Origin: Jiangella muralis
GTDB taxonomy: Bacteria; Actinomycetota; Actinomycetes; Jiangellales; Jiangellaceae
Direction: 5' to 3'
Assembly (NCBI RefSeq): GCF_001270745.1
Contig: NZ_KQ434758.1
Span: forward strand, 208,275-272,274
DNA length: 64,000 nucleotides
Position numbers and translations under genes: made by a program. Each line of letters opens with the position of its first letter. Positions within the stretch are counted from its first letter, which is position 1. Shown here one piece after another: positions 1-7,956 of the stretch. Under the pieces are notes generated by a model. The model saw nothing but the letters and a program-made list of their open reading frames with translations. It made no database searches and was not told the DNA's origin.

Positions 1-105
1 CCACCTCGGTCCCGTCCACCTCAGTGCCGTCCACCTCAGTGCCGTCCACCTCGGTCCCGTCCACCTCGGTCCCGTCCACCTCAGTGCCGTCCACCTCAGT
101 GCCGT
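1..105 (-). repeat. seven tandem 15-bp units encoding EVDGT
   Basis: Seven head-to-tail 15-base units fill 1-105, each encoding Glu-Val-Asp-Gly-Thr in the frame of the choice-of-anchor G gene. Two sequence variants alternate (differing at two positions), so the array has expanded by copying blocks of units. A diverged eighth unit follows at 106-120. The array probably continues beyond the window and is likely to vary in length between strains. Confidence 0.95.
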
Positions 106-1678
106 CCACCTCGACCTCGGTCTCGCCACCGTCATCAGCGGTGGTGTTGGGACCAACGGTCGACTCGGCGAGGGTGAGCACCGCCGCCGGGGCGTCGGGG
201 AGCGCCGTCACCTCGATGGCGGCCACGCTGTACGGACCGTCCGACGCCCGCGCCTGGGCGCTGACCGGCGCCTCCTGGTCGTCCTGGATGTTGAGCTTGA
301 TCGACAGGATCGACGCGAGCAGGTCGCCGACCGGGGTCAGAGACTCCGCCAGCGAGCTGACCAGGCCGGCGACGGTCTCGCCGAGCGTGGTCAGCGGGCC
401 GCCCTCGGCGAACACCGCGTCCTCGATCACGCCGCCGACCGTGCTGATCAGCGTGTCGAGCACGGGCGCGATCAGCGCCGAGATCAGGCCGACGACAACA
501 CCCGTGCTGTTGTTGACGAACGCCGCCTCGCCGGTGAGCACGTCACCCAGGGTGCCGGTGAGCTGCAGGTCCAGCGTGCCCGGCAGCAGCCCGCCGACCT
601 CGGCGTAGATCTTCACGTCCAGCGTCGCCGCGTTCAACGCGTTCTCGACCGTGTCGACGATGTCCGTGACCAGCGTGTCCAGCAGGTTGCCGATCGTCTC
701 CGCCAGCTGCGAGATCACCTCGGGGCTGAGCAGCTCGGTGTTCGGCGCCTGGTCGTTCAGGCCGCCGGCCAGCGTATCCAGGTCGACGACCAGCGTGCCC
801 TCGGCCAGGTTCAGCTCGACGCCGGTGCCCTCGCCCAGCGGCGTGGCCAGCAGCTCCTCGACCGCGCCGGCGAGGTCGGTCTCCAGCGACACCGTGATGT
901 CGGGGTTCTCGACGCCGGCGACAGCCAGCAGGTTGAGCAGCCCCTCGACGGTCGAGAGGGTCTGGGCGATGGTGCCCTCGGGCCCGGCCAGCCCGTTGAC
1001 GACGTCGTCGACGGTGGCGACGGCGTCCTGGACCTGCGGCAGGAGATCGGCGAGCAGGGGAAGAGTCAGCTTCAGCTGACCGCCGGCGATCTCGTAGTCG
1101 CGGGTGACCTCGAACTCCTCACCGGACGGCGCCAGGTGCGCCTCCGACGAGATGGCGCCGAGCTCCAGCTCGAGGTCGGCGACGAGGTCGGTGAGGGCCT
1201 CGCCGAGCACGTCGGTGAGATCGAACGTCGCGTTGCCGGGGAACCCGGCCTCGGTGCCGGTGCCGACGCCGCCGTTGTCGGCGACCGCACCGGTGGCGGC
1301 GTGCGAGGCGCCGCCGTCCTCCGCCGACGCCCACTGGTTGACGGCGCCCAACTGGAGGAGGTCGCTCAGCGCCAGTTGCACGCCGCCGGGGACCGTCACG
1401 TTGAGGGTGTCGAGGATGGTGAGGTCGAGCGGGTTCGCCTCGGTGACCGGGTCGGGTGTGCCGAGGTTCTCGACCTCCACGCCGGCCAGTTCGGCGACGG
1501 CGTCGAGGTCCGTCCCGAGGATCTCGCCGCTGAGGAATCGCGCGGCCGAACGGGACTCGTCACCCTCGGCTGCCGATGCAGGAACCAACCATGCACCGAC
1601 GGCGACTACCGGGGCTACTCCGGCTGCCAGGAGCGAAGCCGCTACCCGGCGCCGGCGATGTCTTTCCCAGGAAGTCAT
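1..1678 (-). CDS. choice-of-anchor G family secreted protein (3' end beyond window)
   Basis: The reading frame stays open from an ATG at 1678 to the left edge, so the C-terminus is missing. The start is preceded by AAGGAG at about 6 bases. The product begins with an Arg-rich n-region (MTSWERHRRRR) and a hydrophobic stretch ending near PASAAEG, a clear signal peptide. The next ~480 residues are rich in Leu, Asp, Thr and Gly with repeated segments such as TVDDVVNGLAG and TLISTVGGVIEDAV, the pattern of actinobacterial choice-of-anchor G proteins, which are exported and usually carry a C-terminal surface anchor. The visible end turns into perfect EVDGT repeats, a likely wall-spanning linker. Function of the family is not established. 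Upstream, 1679-1906 is a relatively AT-rich leader with a perfect 12-base palindrome at 1749-1760 (CGACCTAGGTCG) and a GACAGT/ACTGTC inverted repeat at 1775-1794. Confidence 0.75.
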   Translation of the reverse strand, partial: MTSWERHRRRRVAASLLAAGVAPVVAVGAWLVPASAAEGDESRSAARFLSGEILGTDLDAVAELAGVEVENLGTPDPVTEANPLDLTILDTLNVTVPGGVQLALSDLLQLGAVNQWASAEDGGASHAATGAVADNGGVGTGTEAGFPGNATFDLTDVLGEALTDLVADLELELGAISSEAHLAPSGEEFEVTRDYEIAGGQLKLTLPLLADLLPQVQDAVATVDDVVNGLAGPEGTIAQTLSTVEGLLNLLAVAGVENPDITVSLETDLAGAVEELLATPLGEGTGVELNLAEGTLVVDLDTLAGGLNDQAPNTELLSPEVISQLAETIGNLLDTLVTDIVDTVENALNAATLDVKIYAEVGGLLPGTLDLQLTGTLGDVLTGEAAFVNNSTGVVVGLISALIAPVLDTLISTVGGVIEDAVFAEGGPLTTLGETVAGLVSSLAESLTPVGDLLASILSIKLNIQDDQEAPVSAQARASDGPYSVAAIEVTALPDAPAAVLTLAESTVGPNTTADDGGETEVEVDGTEVDGTEVDGTEVDGTEVDGTEVDGTEVDGTEV

Positions 1679-1906
1679 TCCTGCTCTCCTTGTGGTCGGG
1701 GACGTTGCCTCCGCGCCGTCCGCGTCGAACGCGCGGAACAAAGGGCGCGACCTAGGTCGAGGACCGGCCTGCTGACAGTGCGATATTACTGTCCCGACAA
1801 GGCGATTGACCTTCAGAATTGATGAATTACTCGTCCCCAGACGCGAAATGCTCTCGAACTATTCTTAGCGGAGAAAAAGGGACGGATCACGACCGACAGA
1901 CCGGCG

Positions 1907-2599
1907 TCAATTCCGCCGATCCGGACAATCGTCCTGGCCTTTTTCTACGGGAACCGCCGGATTCCCGCGGTGCTTGAGAATTCGCGCGGGAACTCCCCCG
2001 GCGACGGCCAGATCGGGGATGGTCCCCCGGACGACGGCGTGCGCGGCGAGCACGCAGCCACGCCCGACGACGGCGCCGCGGAGCACCGTCACCTTGACCC
2101 CGAGCCAGCAGTCCGGCCCGATCCGCACCGGCGACTTGACGATCCCCTGGTCCTTGACCGGCGTCGCGAGGTCGTCGAAGCGGTGGTCGAAGTCGGTGAC
2201 GTACACCCAGTCGGCCAGCAGCGTCCGGGCGCCGATCTCGATGTCCAGGTAGCAGGTGACGGTCGACGACGACCCGAGGACGGCCTTGTCGCCGACCCGC
2301 AGCGTCCCCTCGTGCGCGCTGAGCCGGGTGCCGTCGCCGATGTGCACCCACCGGCCGAGCAGCACGCGCCCGTACCCGCGCCGGCCGGAGACCCGCGCGC
2401 GCCGGCCGAGGAACACCATGCCCTCGGTGACCACCTCGGGGTGCAGCAGCCGCAGCCGCAGCAGCCGCGCGTACCTGACCAGGTACCACCACGTCCACGC
2501 CCGGTGCCGCAGCACCCACCGCAGCGACGACGGCGTCAGGTAGCGCGCCTGCCGGGGGGCGCGGGGACGGCGGAACGGCACCGCCTCACGGTATGTCAT
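1907..2599 (-). CDS. acyltransferase of the left-handed beta-helix (hexapeptide) family
   Basis: A 230-residue protein with a basic N-terminal ~60 residues followed by successive hexapeptide-repeat turns (for example VHIGDGTRLSAHEGTLRVG, IEIGARTLLADWV, VRIGPDCWLGVKVTVLRG, AVVGRGCVLAAHAVV). The DFDHRFDD and AHAVVRG segments are typical of O-acetyltransferases of the maltose/galactoside or capsule-modifying type, which transfer acetyl groups from acetyl-CoA to sugars as trimers. The acceptor cannot be told. It ends in a short polar tail. It stands alone, divergent from the GNAT gene at 2667. Confidence 0.8.
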   Translation of the reverse strand: MTYREAVPFRRPRAPRQARYLTPSSLRWVLRHRAWTWWYLVRYARLLRLRLLHPEVVTEGMVFLGRRARVSGRRGYGRVLLGRWVHIGDGTRLSAHEGTLRVGDKAVLGSSSTVTCYLDIEIGARTLLADWVYVTDFDHRFDDLATPVKDQGIVKSPVRIGPDCWLGVKVTVLRGAVVGRGCVLAAHAVVRGTIPDLAVAGGVPARILKHRGNPAVPVEKGQDDCPDRRN

Positions 2600-2666
2600 G
2601 ACGGCCTGATCAGCCCGTTACGGCGCGGAGACGGCCGCGAAACACCCGGGGCGGAGCCTGGCCGGT

Positions 2667-3230
2667 ATGAAGGACTCGGCTCACCTGTTCTCCGGCTCCG
2701 GCGTCACGACCCGGCTCCGCGACGGGCGCTCGGTCACCGTCCGGGCCGCCACGGCGCGCGACGCCGGTGACGTCAGCGCGATGCACCTGCGCTGCTCCAC
2801 CGAGACCGTCCGGCACCGCTACCACTCCGTCCCGCCGATGACCGGGCGGTTCCTCGCCCAGCTCGTCGGCACCGAGATCGCGCTGGTGGCCGTGGCGCCG
2901 AACCGGGCGGTGGTGGCGCTCGCCAACCTCGGCCGCGACGACGGCGACGCCGGCGGCGCCGGCGAGCTGGCCGTCGTCGTTGAGGACCGCTGGCAGCGGG
3001 CCGGTCTCGGCGCGACACTGCTGGACCACCTGGTCGACATGGCCCGGCTGGTCGGCTACCACGAGGTCTACACCGTCGGGCTGCCCGGCAACCGCTGGTA
3101 CCGCACGACGCTGGCCAGGCACGGCCGCACCCGGCTGGAGCGGTCGGACGGCTACGACGCGATGCGGCTGTCGCTGCGCTCGCCGCCGGACCGGCTCCCG
3201 GAGGAACTGGGCGCGTCGGCAGCAGCGTGA
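2667..3230 (+). CDS. GNAT family N-acetyltransferase
   Basis: A 187-residue protein. The opening TTRLRDGRSVTVRAATARDAGDV is a typical GNAT beta1/alpha1 with a DG-rich leader. LAVVVEDRWQRAGLGATLLDHLVDMARLVG contains the acetyl-CoA pyrophosphate loop Q-R-A-G-L-G (family pattern Q/RxxGxG/A) followed by helix alpha3. The C-terminal YEVYTVGLPGNRWYRTTLARHG resembles beta5-alpha4. Such proteins transfer acetyl from acetyl-CoA to an amine; the substrate is unknown. A GGCGGAG sequence lies upstream of the ATG. The gene converges on the methyltransferase gene, with a palindromic block between them. Confidence 0.75.
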   Translation: MKDSAHLFSGSGVTTRLRDGRSVTVRAATARDAGDVSAMHLRCSTETVRHRYHSVPPMTGRFLAQLVGTEIALVAVAPNRAVVALANLGRDDGDAGGAGELAVVVEDRWQRAGLGATLLDHLVDMARLVGYHEVYTVGLPGNRWYRTTLARHGRTRLERSDGYDAMRLSLRSPPDRLPEELGASAAA

Positions 3231-3236
3231 CGAGCC

Positions 3237-3364
3237 GCTGGTGCTCTGCCGTCGGATGTGACCGCAGAGCACCATCGCGCGATCGAGGTCTGCCGTCGGA
3301 TGTGACCGCAGAGCACCATCGCGCGATCGAGGTCTGCCACCAGATGCGACGGCAGAGCACCAGC
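3237..3364. repeat. 128-bp palindromic block with two tandem 44-bp copies
   Basis: The outer arms (3237-3254 and 3347-3364) are perfect 18-base inverted repeats. Inside, 3245-3288 and 3289-3332 are identical 44-base direct repeats, and 3333-3361 is a diverged partial third copy. Each copy contains GCAGAGCACC, complementary to GGTGCTCTGC in the left arm, so alternative hairpins can form. It lies between convergent genes and may terminate transcription from both sides. It is not a CRISPR array: there are only two full repeats and no spacers. Confidence 0.9.
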
Positions 3365-3398
3365 GCCTCGTGCGGCCTCACCGGCGCCCGGCGGCGAG

Positions 3399-4349
3399 CT
3401 ACTCCGGCCGGACCGCCGTGACCGACACGTTGTAGAACAGCTCGCTCGGCACCACCCGGGCCAGCACGCGGTCGGCCGCCGACAGCCGCAGCCAGCTCTT
3501 GTACGCGAACATCGCCCAGCCCCAGCCGAGCCGGTCGGGGTTGACGGCGTGCTCGAACGTGCGCACCGGCCAGCCGAACCAGGCCGCCGTCAGCTCCTCG
3601 GTGACGGCCCGGGTGTGGGTGAACCCTGCCCGGGTGACCAGCGCCGTCAGCGCGCCGGGGTCGAACGTGTGCAGGTCGACGACGGACTCCAGCGCGGCCG
3701 CGCGGGACGACTCGTCCAGCTCCTCCTGCGGCCGCGACCACGACCCGCGCAGCCCGGGCAGCCGGGTGGCCCGCGTCGCCGTCCACCAGGTGGCCCGCGA
3801 CAGCGCCCGGGCGACGCGGTCGCCGTACTTCGTCGGCTCGCCGCAGATGACGACCCGCCCGCCGGGCCGCAGCACCCGCAGCATCTCGCGGAACGCCTGC
3901 TCGACGTCGGGCAGGTGGTGGATGACGGCGTGCCCGACGACGACGTCAAAGGTCTCGTCGTCGAACGGCAGCCGCTCGGCGTCGGCCACCTCGCCGGCGA
4001 TCTCGAAGCCGAGCCCGCGGGCGTTGCGCCGGGCCGCCTCGACCATGCCCGGCGAGATGTCGGTGACGGTGACGTCGTCGAGCACGCCGGCCTGGCGCAG
4101 GTTCAGCGAGAAGAACCCGGTGCCGGCGCCGATCTCCAGCGCCCGCTCGTACGGCCAGCCGTCCGCGCCCGCGGCGGCGGTGAACCGGTCGCGCGCGTAG
4201 GAGACGCAGCGCTCGTCGAACGAGATCGACCACTTGTCGTCGTAGGTCTGCGCCTCCCAATCGTGGTAGAGCACCTGGGCCAGCTTGGTGTCGTTCCAGG
4301 CCCGCTCGACGTCCTCCGCCGACGCCGGCGGCCGCGCGTTCCCGCTCAT
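3399..4349 (-). CDS. class I SAM-dependent methyltransferase
   Basis: A 316-residue protein. The SAM-binding motif ALEIGAGTGFFSLNL lies near residue 70, followed by the acidic strand TVTDISPGMVEAARR, VADAERLPFDDETFDVVVGHAVIHHLPD (motifs II/III) and LRVLRPGGRVVICGEP. This is the UbiE/Methyltransf_11 fold. The long N-terminal segment (KLAQVLYHDWEAQTYDDKWSIS) and a C-terminal domain with AWFGWPVRTFEHAVNP may define its substrate, which is unknown. The ATG overlaps by one base the stop codon of the enoyl-CoA hydratase gene (TGATG), so the two are translationally coupled. Confidence 0.85.
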   Translation of the reverse strand: MSGNARPPASAEDVERAWNDTKLAQVLYHDWEAQTYDDKWSISFDERCVSYARDRFTAAAGADGWPYERALEIGAGTGFFSLNLRQAGVLDDVTVTDISPGMVEAARRNARGLGFEIAGEVADAERLPFDDETFDVVVGHAVIHHLPDVEQAFREMLRVLRPGGRVVICGEPTKYGDRVARALSRATWWTATRATRLPGLRGSWSRPQEELDESSRAAALESVVDLHTFDPGALTALVTRAGFTHTRAVTEELTAAWFGWPVRTFEHAVNPDRLGWGWAMFAYKSWLRLSAADRVLARVVPSELFYNVSVTAVRPE

Positions 4350-5128
4350 CAGCGGCCCTCGAACGCGGCCTTGCCAGGGCCGTTCTCGATGAACGAGCGC
4401 ATCCCGGTCGTGCGGTCCTCGGTCGCGAACAGCCCGGCGAACAGGTGCCGCTCGATCTCCAGCCCGGTGTCGAGGTCGGTGGACACCCCGCGGTCGATGG
4501 CCTCCTTGGCCGCCCGCAGCGCATACGCCGGGCCCGTCGCGAACCGCGCCGCCCACTTGACGGCGGCCGCGTACACGTCGCCGTCCACGACGCGGTCGAC
4601 CAGCCCGATCGCCAGCGCCTCGTCGGCGCCGACCATGCGCCCGGTGTAGATGAGGTCCTTCGCCTTCGACGGGCCGATCAGCCGGGCCAGCCGCTGGGTG
4701 CCGCCGGCGCCGGGGATCAGCCCGAGCAGGATCTCCGGCTGGCCCAGCTTCGCGTCGGCCGCGGCGAAGCGCAGGTCGCAGGCGAGCGTCAGCTCACAGC
4801 CGCCGCCCAGCGCGTACCCGGTGACGGCGGCGACGGTCGGCTTCGGGATGCGGGCGATGGCGGTGAACGCGGCCTGCAGCTCGACCGACCGGTCGACCAT
4901 GTCGGTGTAGGTCCAGCCGGCCATCTCCTTGATGTCCGCGCCGGCCGCGAACACCTTCTCGCCGCCGTAGACGACGACGGCGCGCACGTCCCGGCGCGAC
5001 GTCGCCTCGACGGCGGCCGCCAGCAGGCCGTCCTGCATGGCGGCGTCCAGGGCGTTCATCGGCGGACGGTCCAGCCGGATCGTCCCGACGCCGTCCGCGA
5101 CCTCCAGTCGCACCACGTTTTCGCTCAT
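4349..5128 (-). CDS. enoyl-CoA hydratase/isomerase (crotonase family)
   Basis: A 259-residue protein of normal crotonase length. The oxyanion-hole segments AAGADIKEM (about 61-69) and GYALGGGCEL (about 104-113) are present. The two catalytic glutamates expected for hydratase activity are visible: E112 in GGGCEL and E132 in GQPEILLGLIPGAGGTQRL. It should hydrate trans-2-enoyl-CoA in beta-oxidation. A longer open frame runs upstream through the antisense of glgX, but the ATG at 5128 gives the standard N-terminus (MSENVVRLEV), so the extension was rejected. First gene of a two-gene unit with the methyltransferase. Confidence 0.9.
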   Translation of the reverse strand: MSENVVRLEVADGVGTIRLDRPPMNALDAAMQDGLLAAAVEATSRRDVRAVVVYGGEKVFAAGADIKEMAGWTYTDMVDRSVELQAAFTAIARIPKPTVAAVTGYALGGGCELTLACDLRFAAADAKLGQPEILLGLIPGAGGTQRLARLIGPSKAKDLIYTGRMVGADEALAIGLVDRVVDGDVYAAAVKWAARFATGPAYALRAAKEAIDRGVSTDLDTGLEIERHLFAGLFATEDRTTGMRSFIENGPGKAAFEGR

Positions 5129-5194
5129 CCCGGCACCGTACCCGGCGGGCTCGTCACCTGGTGGAAGAGGTTCTTGCCGCAACCATGAGAAACA

Positions 5195-7345
5195 ATGCCC
5201 CGCGTGGATGTCGCGATGGAGCCTTGGCCCGGTCACTGGACCCCGCTCGGAGCCACCTACGACGTGGCGGCCACGAACTTCGCCCTGTGGGCCCCCGACG
5301 CCGAGCGGGTCGAGGTCTGCCTGTTCGACGAGGACGACGCCGAGACGCGGCTGGTGCTGCCCAACCGGACGTTCGACATCTGGCACGGCGCGGTCCCCGG
5401 GGTGCGGCCCGGCCAGCGGTACGGATTCCGGGTGCACGGCCCGTGGGACCCGGCCACCGGCCGCCGCTTCAACCCGGCGAAGCTGCTCACCGACCCGTAC
5501 GCCCGCGCCGTCGACGGCGCGCTGACCGCGCACCCGGCCCTCTACGGCCACGTCCGTCCGTCCATGGACGAGGGCGGCGACCACCACGTGCGCGACGACC
5601 GCGACTCCGCCCCGTACGTCCCGAAGTCCGTCGTCGTCGACCACCACCCGTTCGACTGGCGCGGCGACGCCCCGCCGCGGGTGCCGTGGGCCGAGACCGT
5701 CCTCTACGAGACGCACGTGCGCGGCTTCACCATGCGCCACCCGGACGTCCCCGCCGAACTGCGCGGCACCTACGCCGGGCTGGCCCACCCCGCGGCCATC
5801 GAGTACCTCACCAGCCTCGGCATCACGACCGTCGAGCTGCTGCCCGTCCACCAGTACGTCAGCGAGCCCGACTTCCTGCAACGCGGCTCGCTGAACTACT
5901 GGGGCTACAACACGCTGGCGTTCTTCGCGCCGCACAACGCGTACTCGTCGGCGGGCACCCGGGGCGAGCAGGTCGACGAGTTCAAGGCGATGGTCCGCGC
6001 GCTGCACGAGGCCGGGCTCGAGGTGATCCTCGACGTCGTCTACAACCACACGGCCGAGCAGGGCGACGGCGGCCCGACGCTGGCCTACCGCGGCATCGCG
6101 AACGAGGCGTACTACCACGTCGACCCGGCGGACCCGTCCCGCTACCTCGACTACACCGGCACCGGCAACACCTTCCGGGTCGCGCACCCGCAGGTGCTCG
6201 GGCTGGTCATGGACTCGCTGCGGTACTGGGTCGGCGAGATGCACGTCGACGGGTTCCGCTTCGACCTCGCGTCGGCGCTGGCCCGCTCGATGCACGACGT
6301 CGACATGCTCGGCTCGTTCATGACGGTCATCGGGCAGGACCCGGTGCTGCGCGAGGTGAAGCTGATCGCCGAGCCGTGGGACGTCGGGCCCGGCGGCTAC
6401 CAGGTCGGCGAGTTCCCGCACCTGTGGACCGAGTGGAACGACCGCTACCGCGACTCCGTCCGCGACCACTGGCGCGGCGCCGCGGCCGGCGTCCGCGACC
6501 TCGCGTTCCGGCTCTCCGGCTCGTCCGACCTGTACGCCGACGACCGCCGCCGCCCGTACGCGTCCATCAACTACGTCACCGCGCACGACGGCTTCACCAT
6601 GCGCGACCTCGTCTCCTACGACCGCAAGCACAACGAGGCCAACGGCGAGGAGAACCGCGACGGGACGGACGACAACCGGTCCTGGAACCACGGGGTCGAG
6701 GGCGACCCGGTGCCGCCGGACCCGGCGCTGCGCGAGCTGCGGCTGCGTCAGGTGAAGAACATGCTGACCACGATGCTGCTGTCGACCGGCGTGCCCATGC
6801 TGCTCTCCGGCGACGAGGGCGGGCGCACGCAGCGCGGCAACAACAACGCGTACTGCCAGGACAACGAGGTCAGCTGGATCGACTGGTCGCTGGCCGCCGA
6901 GCACCCGGAGCTGCTCGAGCACGTCCGCCGGCTGCTGCGGTTCCGCCGTGCCCACCCCGTCGTGCGGCAGCGCCGGTTCTTCGAGGGCGTGCCGGTCGTC
7001 GACGGCGGCCGCAAGGACATCGCGTGGTTCGCCCCGTCGGGTGCGGAGATGACCGAGGCCGAGTGGCACGACGGGTCACTGCGCACGCTCGGCATGTACC
7101 TGAACGGCGAGGGCATCCGGTCACGCGGCGTGCGCGGCGAGCCGATCCTGGACGAGTCGTTCCTGCTGTACGTCCACGCCGGCGCCGACCCCATCGACGT
7201 GCGGCTGCCCGGCCGGTTCTGGGCGGCGTCGTACGAGGTGGTGCTCGACACCGCCGCGGCCACGGCCGAGGGCCGGCGGCACCGCGCGGCCGGCCGGGTG
7301 CGGCTGACCGGGCGGTCCTGTCTGCTGCTGCGCGTGATCGACTGA
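5195..7345 (+). CDS. glgX: glycogen debranching enzyme GlgX
   Basis: A 716-residue isoamylase-type GH13 enzyme that cleaves alpha-1,6 branches in glycogen limit dextrins. An N-terminal CBM48-like domain (TPLGATYDVAATNFALWAPDAERVEV) precedes a TIM barrel with YNHTAE, DGFRFDLAS (nucleophile Asp), LIAEPWDVG (acid/base Glu) and NYVTAHDGFT (transition-state Asp). GDEGGRTQRGNNNAYCQDN is diagnostic of GlgX and TreX. An in-frame ATG at 5216 is an alternative start. It lies divergent from the enoyl-CoA hydratase gene and opens the alpha-glucan region that includes glgP, treS, mak and glgB. Confidence 0.95.
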   Translation: MPRVDVAMEPWPGHWTPLGATYDVAATNFALWAPDAERVEVCLFDEDDAETRLVLPNRTFDIWHGAVPGVRPGQRYGFRVHGPWDPATGRRFNPAKLLTDPYARAVDGALTAHPALYGHVRPSMDEGGDHHVRDDRDSAPYVPKSVVVDHHPFDWRGDAPPRVPWAETVLYETHVRGFTMRHPDVPAELRGTYAGLAHPAAIEYLTSLGITTVELLPVHQYVSEPDFLQRGSLNYWGYNTLAFFAPHNAYSSAGTRGEQVDEFKAMVRALHEAGLEVILDVVYNHTAEQGDGGPTLAYRGIANEAYYHVDPADPSRYLDYTGTGNTFRVAHPQVLGLVMDSLRYWVGEMHVDGFRFDLASALARSMHDVDMLGSFMTVIGQDPVLREVKLIAEPWDVGPGGYQVGEFPHLWTEWNDRYRDSVRDHWRGAAAGVRDLAFRLSGSSDLYADDRRRPYASINYVTAHDGFTMRDLVSYDRKHNEANGEENRDGTDDNRSWNHGVEGDPVPPDPALRELRLRQVKNMLTTMLLSTGVPMLLSGDEGGRTQRGNNNAYCQDNEVSWIDWSLAAEHPELLEHVRRLLRFRRAHPVVRQRRFFEGVPVVDGGRKDIAWFAPSGAEMTEAEWHDGSLRTLGMYLNGEGIRSRGVRGEPILDESFLLYVHAGADPIDVRLPGRFWAASYEVVLDTAAATAEGRRHRAAGRVRLTGRSCLLLRVID

Positions 7346-7377
7346 ATCCCCGCGGCCGGTTCGGCCGTACCACTGAT

Positions 7378-7911
7378 ATGAACACTTCGCTGCACACCGG
7401 GTCCCGGCGGCTCCGCCTGATCGGCGTGGCCGCGGCGGCCCTGCTCGCACTGAGCGCCTGCGGCTCGGACGACTCGTCGTCCGGCGACACCGCTACCCAG
7501 ACGACGGACGGGATCGTCGGAACCCTGGAGATCTCGGACTTCGGCACCGTCCTCACCGACGCCGACGGCAACACGCTCTACACGACCGACGCCGAGGCCG
7601 ACGGCACCATTCACTGCGTCGACGGCTGCGAGGACTTCTGGCCGCCGGTCGCCGCCACCTCGTCCGACGTACCGTCCGGGGTGTCCGGCGTGTCCGGCAC
7701 CTTCGCCGTGGCCGACCGCCCGGACGGCTCGCAGCAACTCACCCTCGACGGCAAGCCGCTGTACACCTTCTCCGAGGACTCCGGGCCCGGCTCCTTCACC
7801 GGCGACGGCTTCGAGGACGACTTCCAGGGCACCCACTTCGTGTGGCACGCCGTCACCACCGACGGCTCCGCCCCGTCCAGCTCCGACACCGGCGGCGGCT
7901 ACACCTACTGA
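7378..7911 (+). CDS. COG4315-type lipoprotein (Yx(F/W/Y)xxD repeats)
   Basis: A 177-residue lipoprotein. The lipobox ALSACGSD around residue 23 predicts diacylation and attachment to the outer face of the membrane. Two family repeats follow, one containing LYTTDAEADGTIHCVDGCEDFWPPV and one containing PLYTFSEDSGPG, matching the COG4315 secreted-repeat family of unknown function. The Cys pair HCVDGCEDFWPP is conserved in this family. The gene begins 32 bases after glgX and may share its transcript, although a role in glucan metabolism is not implied. Confidence 0.85.
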   Translation: MNTSLHTGSRRLRLIGVAAAALLALSACGSDDSSSGDTATQTTDGIVGTLEISDFGTVLTDADGNTLYTTDAEADGTIHCVDGCEDFWPPVAATSSDVPSGVSGVSGTFAVADRPDGSQQLTLDGKPLYTFSEDSGPGSFTGDGFEDDFQGTHFVWHAVTTDGSAPSSSDTGGGYTY

Positions 7912-7956
7912 TGGTTGCGGGATCCGGGTAGCCAGAGCGACCCGGATCCCTCAACC
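7910..7956. repeat. palindromic element, copy 1
   Basis: Arms at 7913-7929 and 7940-7956 pair over 17 bases with one mismatch around a 10-base loop; the core is GGATCCGGGT/ACCCGGATCC. It sits between convergent genes and contains the stop codon of the DUF559/AbiEi-like gene. It is nearly identical to the palindrome at 9013-9062. Confidence 0.9.

Noticed and set aside
3245-3361. CRISPR array
   Set aside because: Only two full 44-base copies in direct tandem, no spacers and no cas genes.
5129-7069. A possible long N-terminal extension of the enoyl-CoA hydratase
   Set aside because: The extension is antisense to glgX, low in complexity, and the ATG at 5128 gives the normal crotonase N-terminus.
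5161-7911. A 916-codon rightward frame spanning glgX and the lipoprotein
   Set aside because: It is out of frame with glgX and Arg/Pro-rich over that part; only its last 177 codons are real, and they start at ATG 7378.
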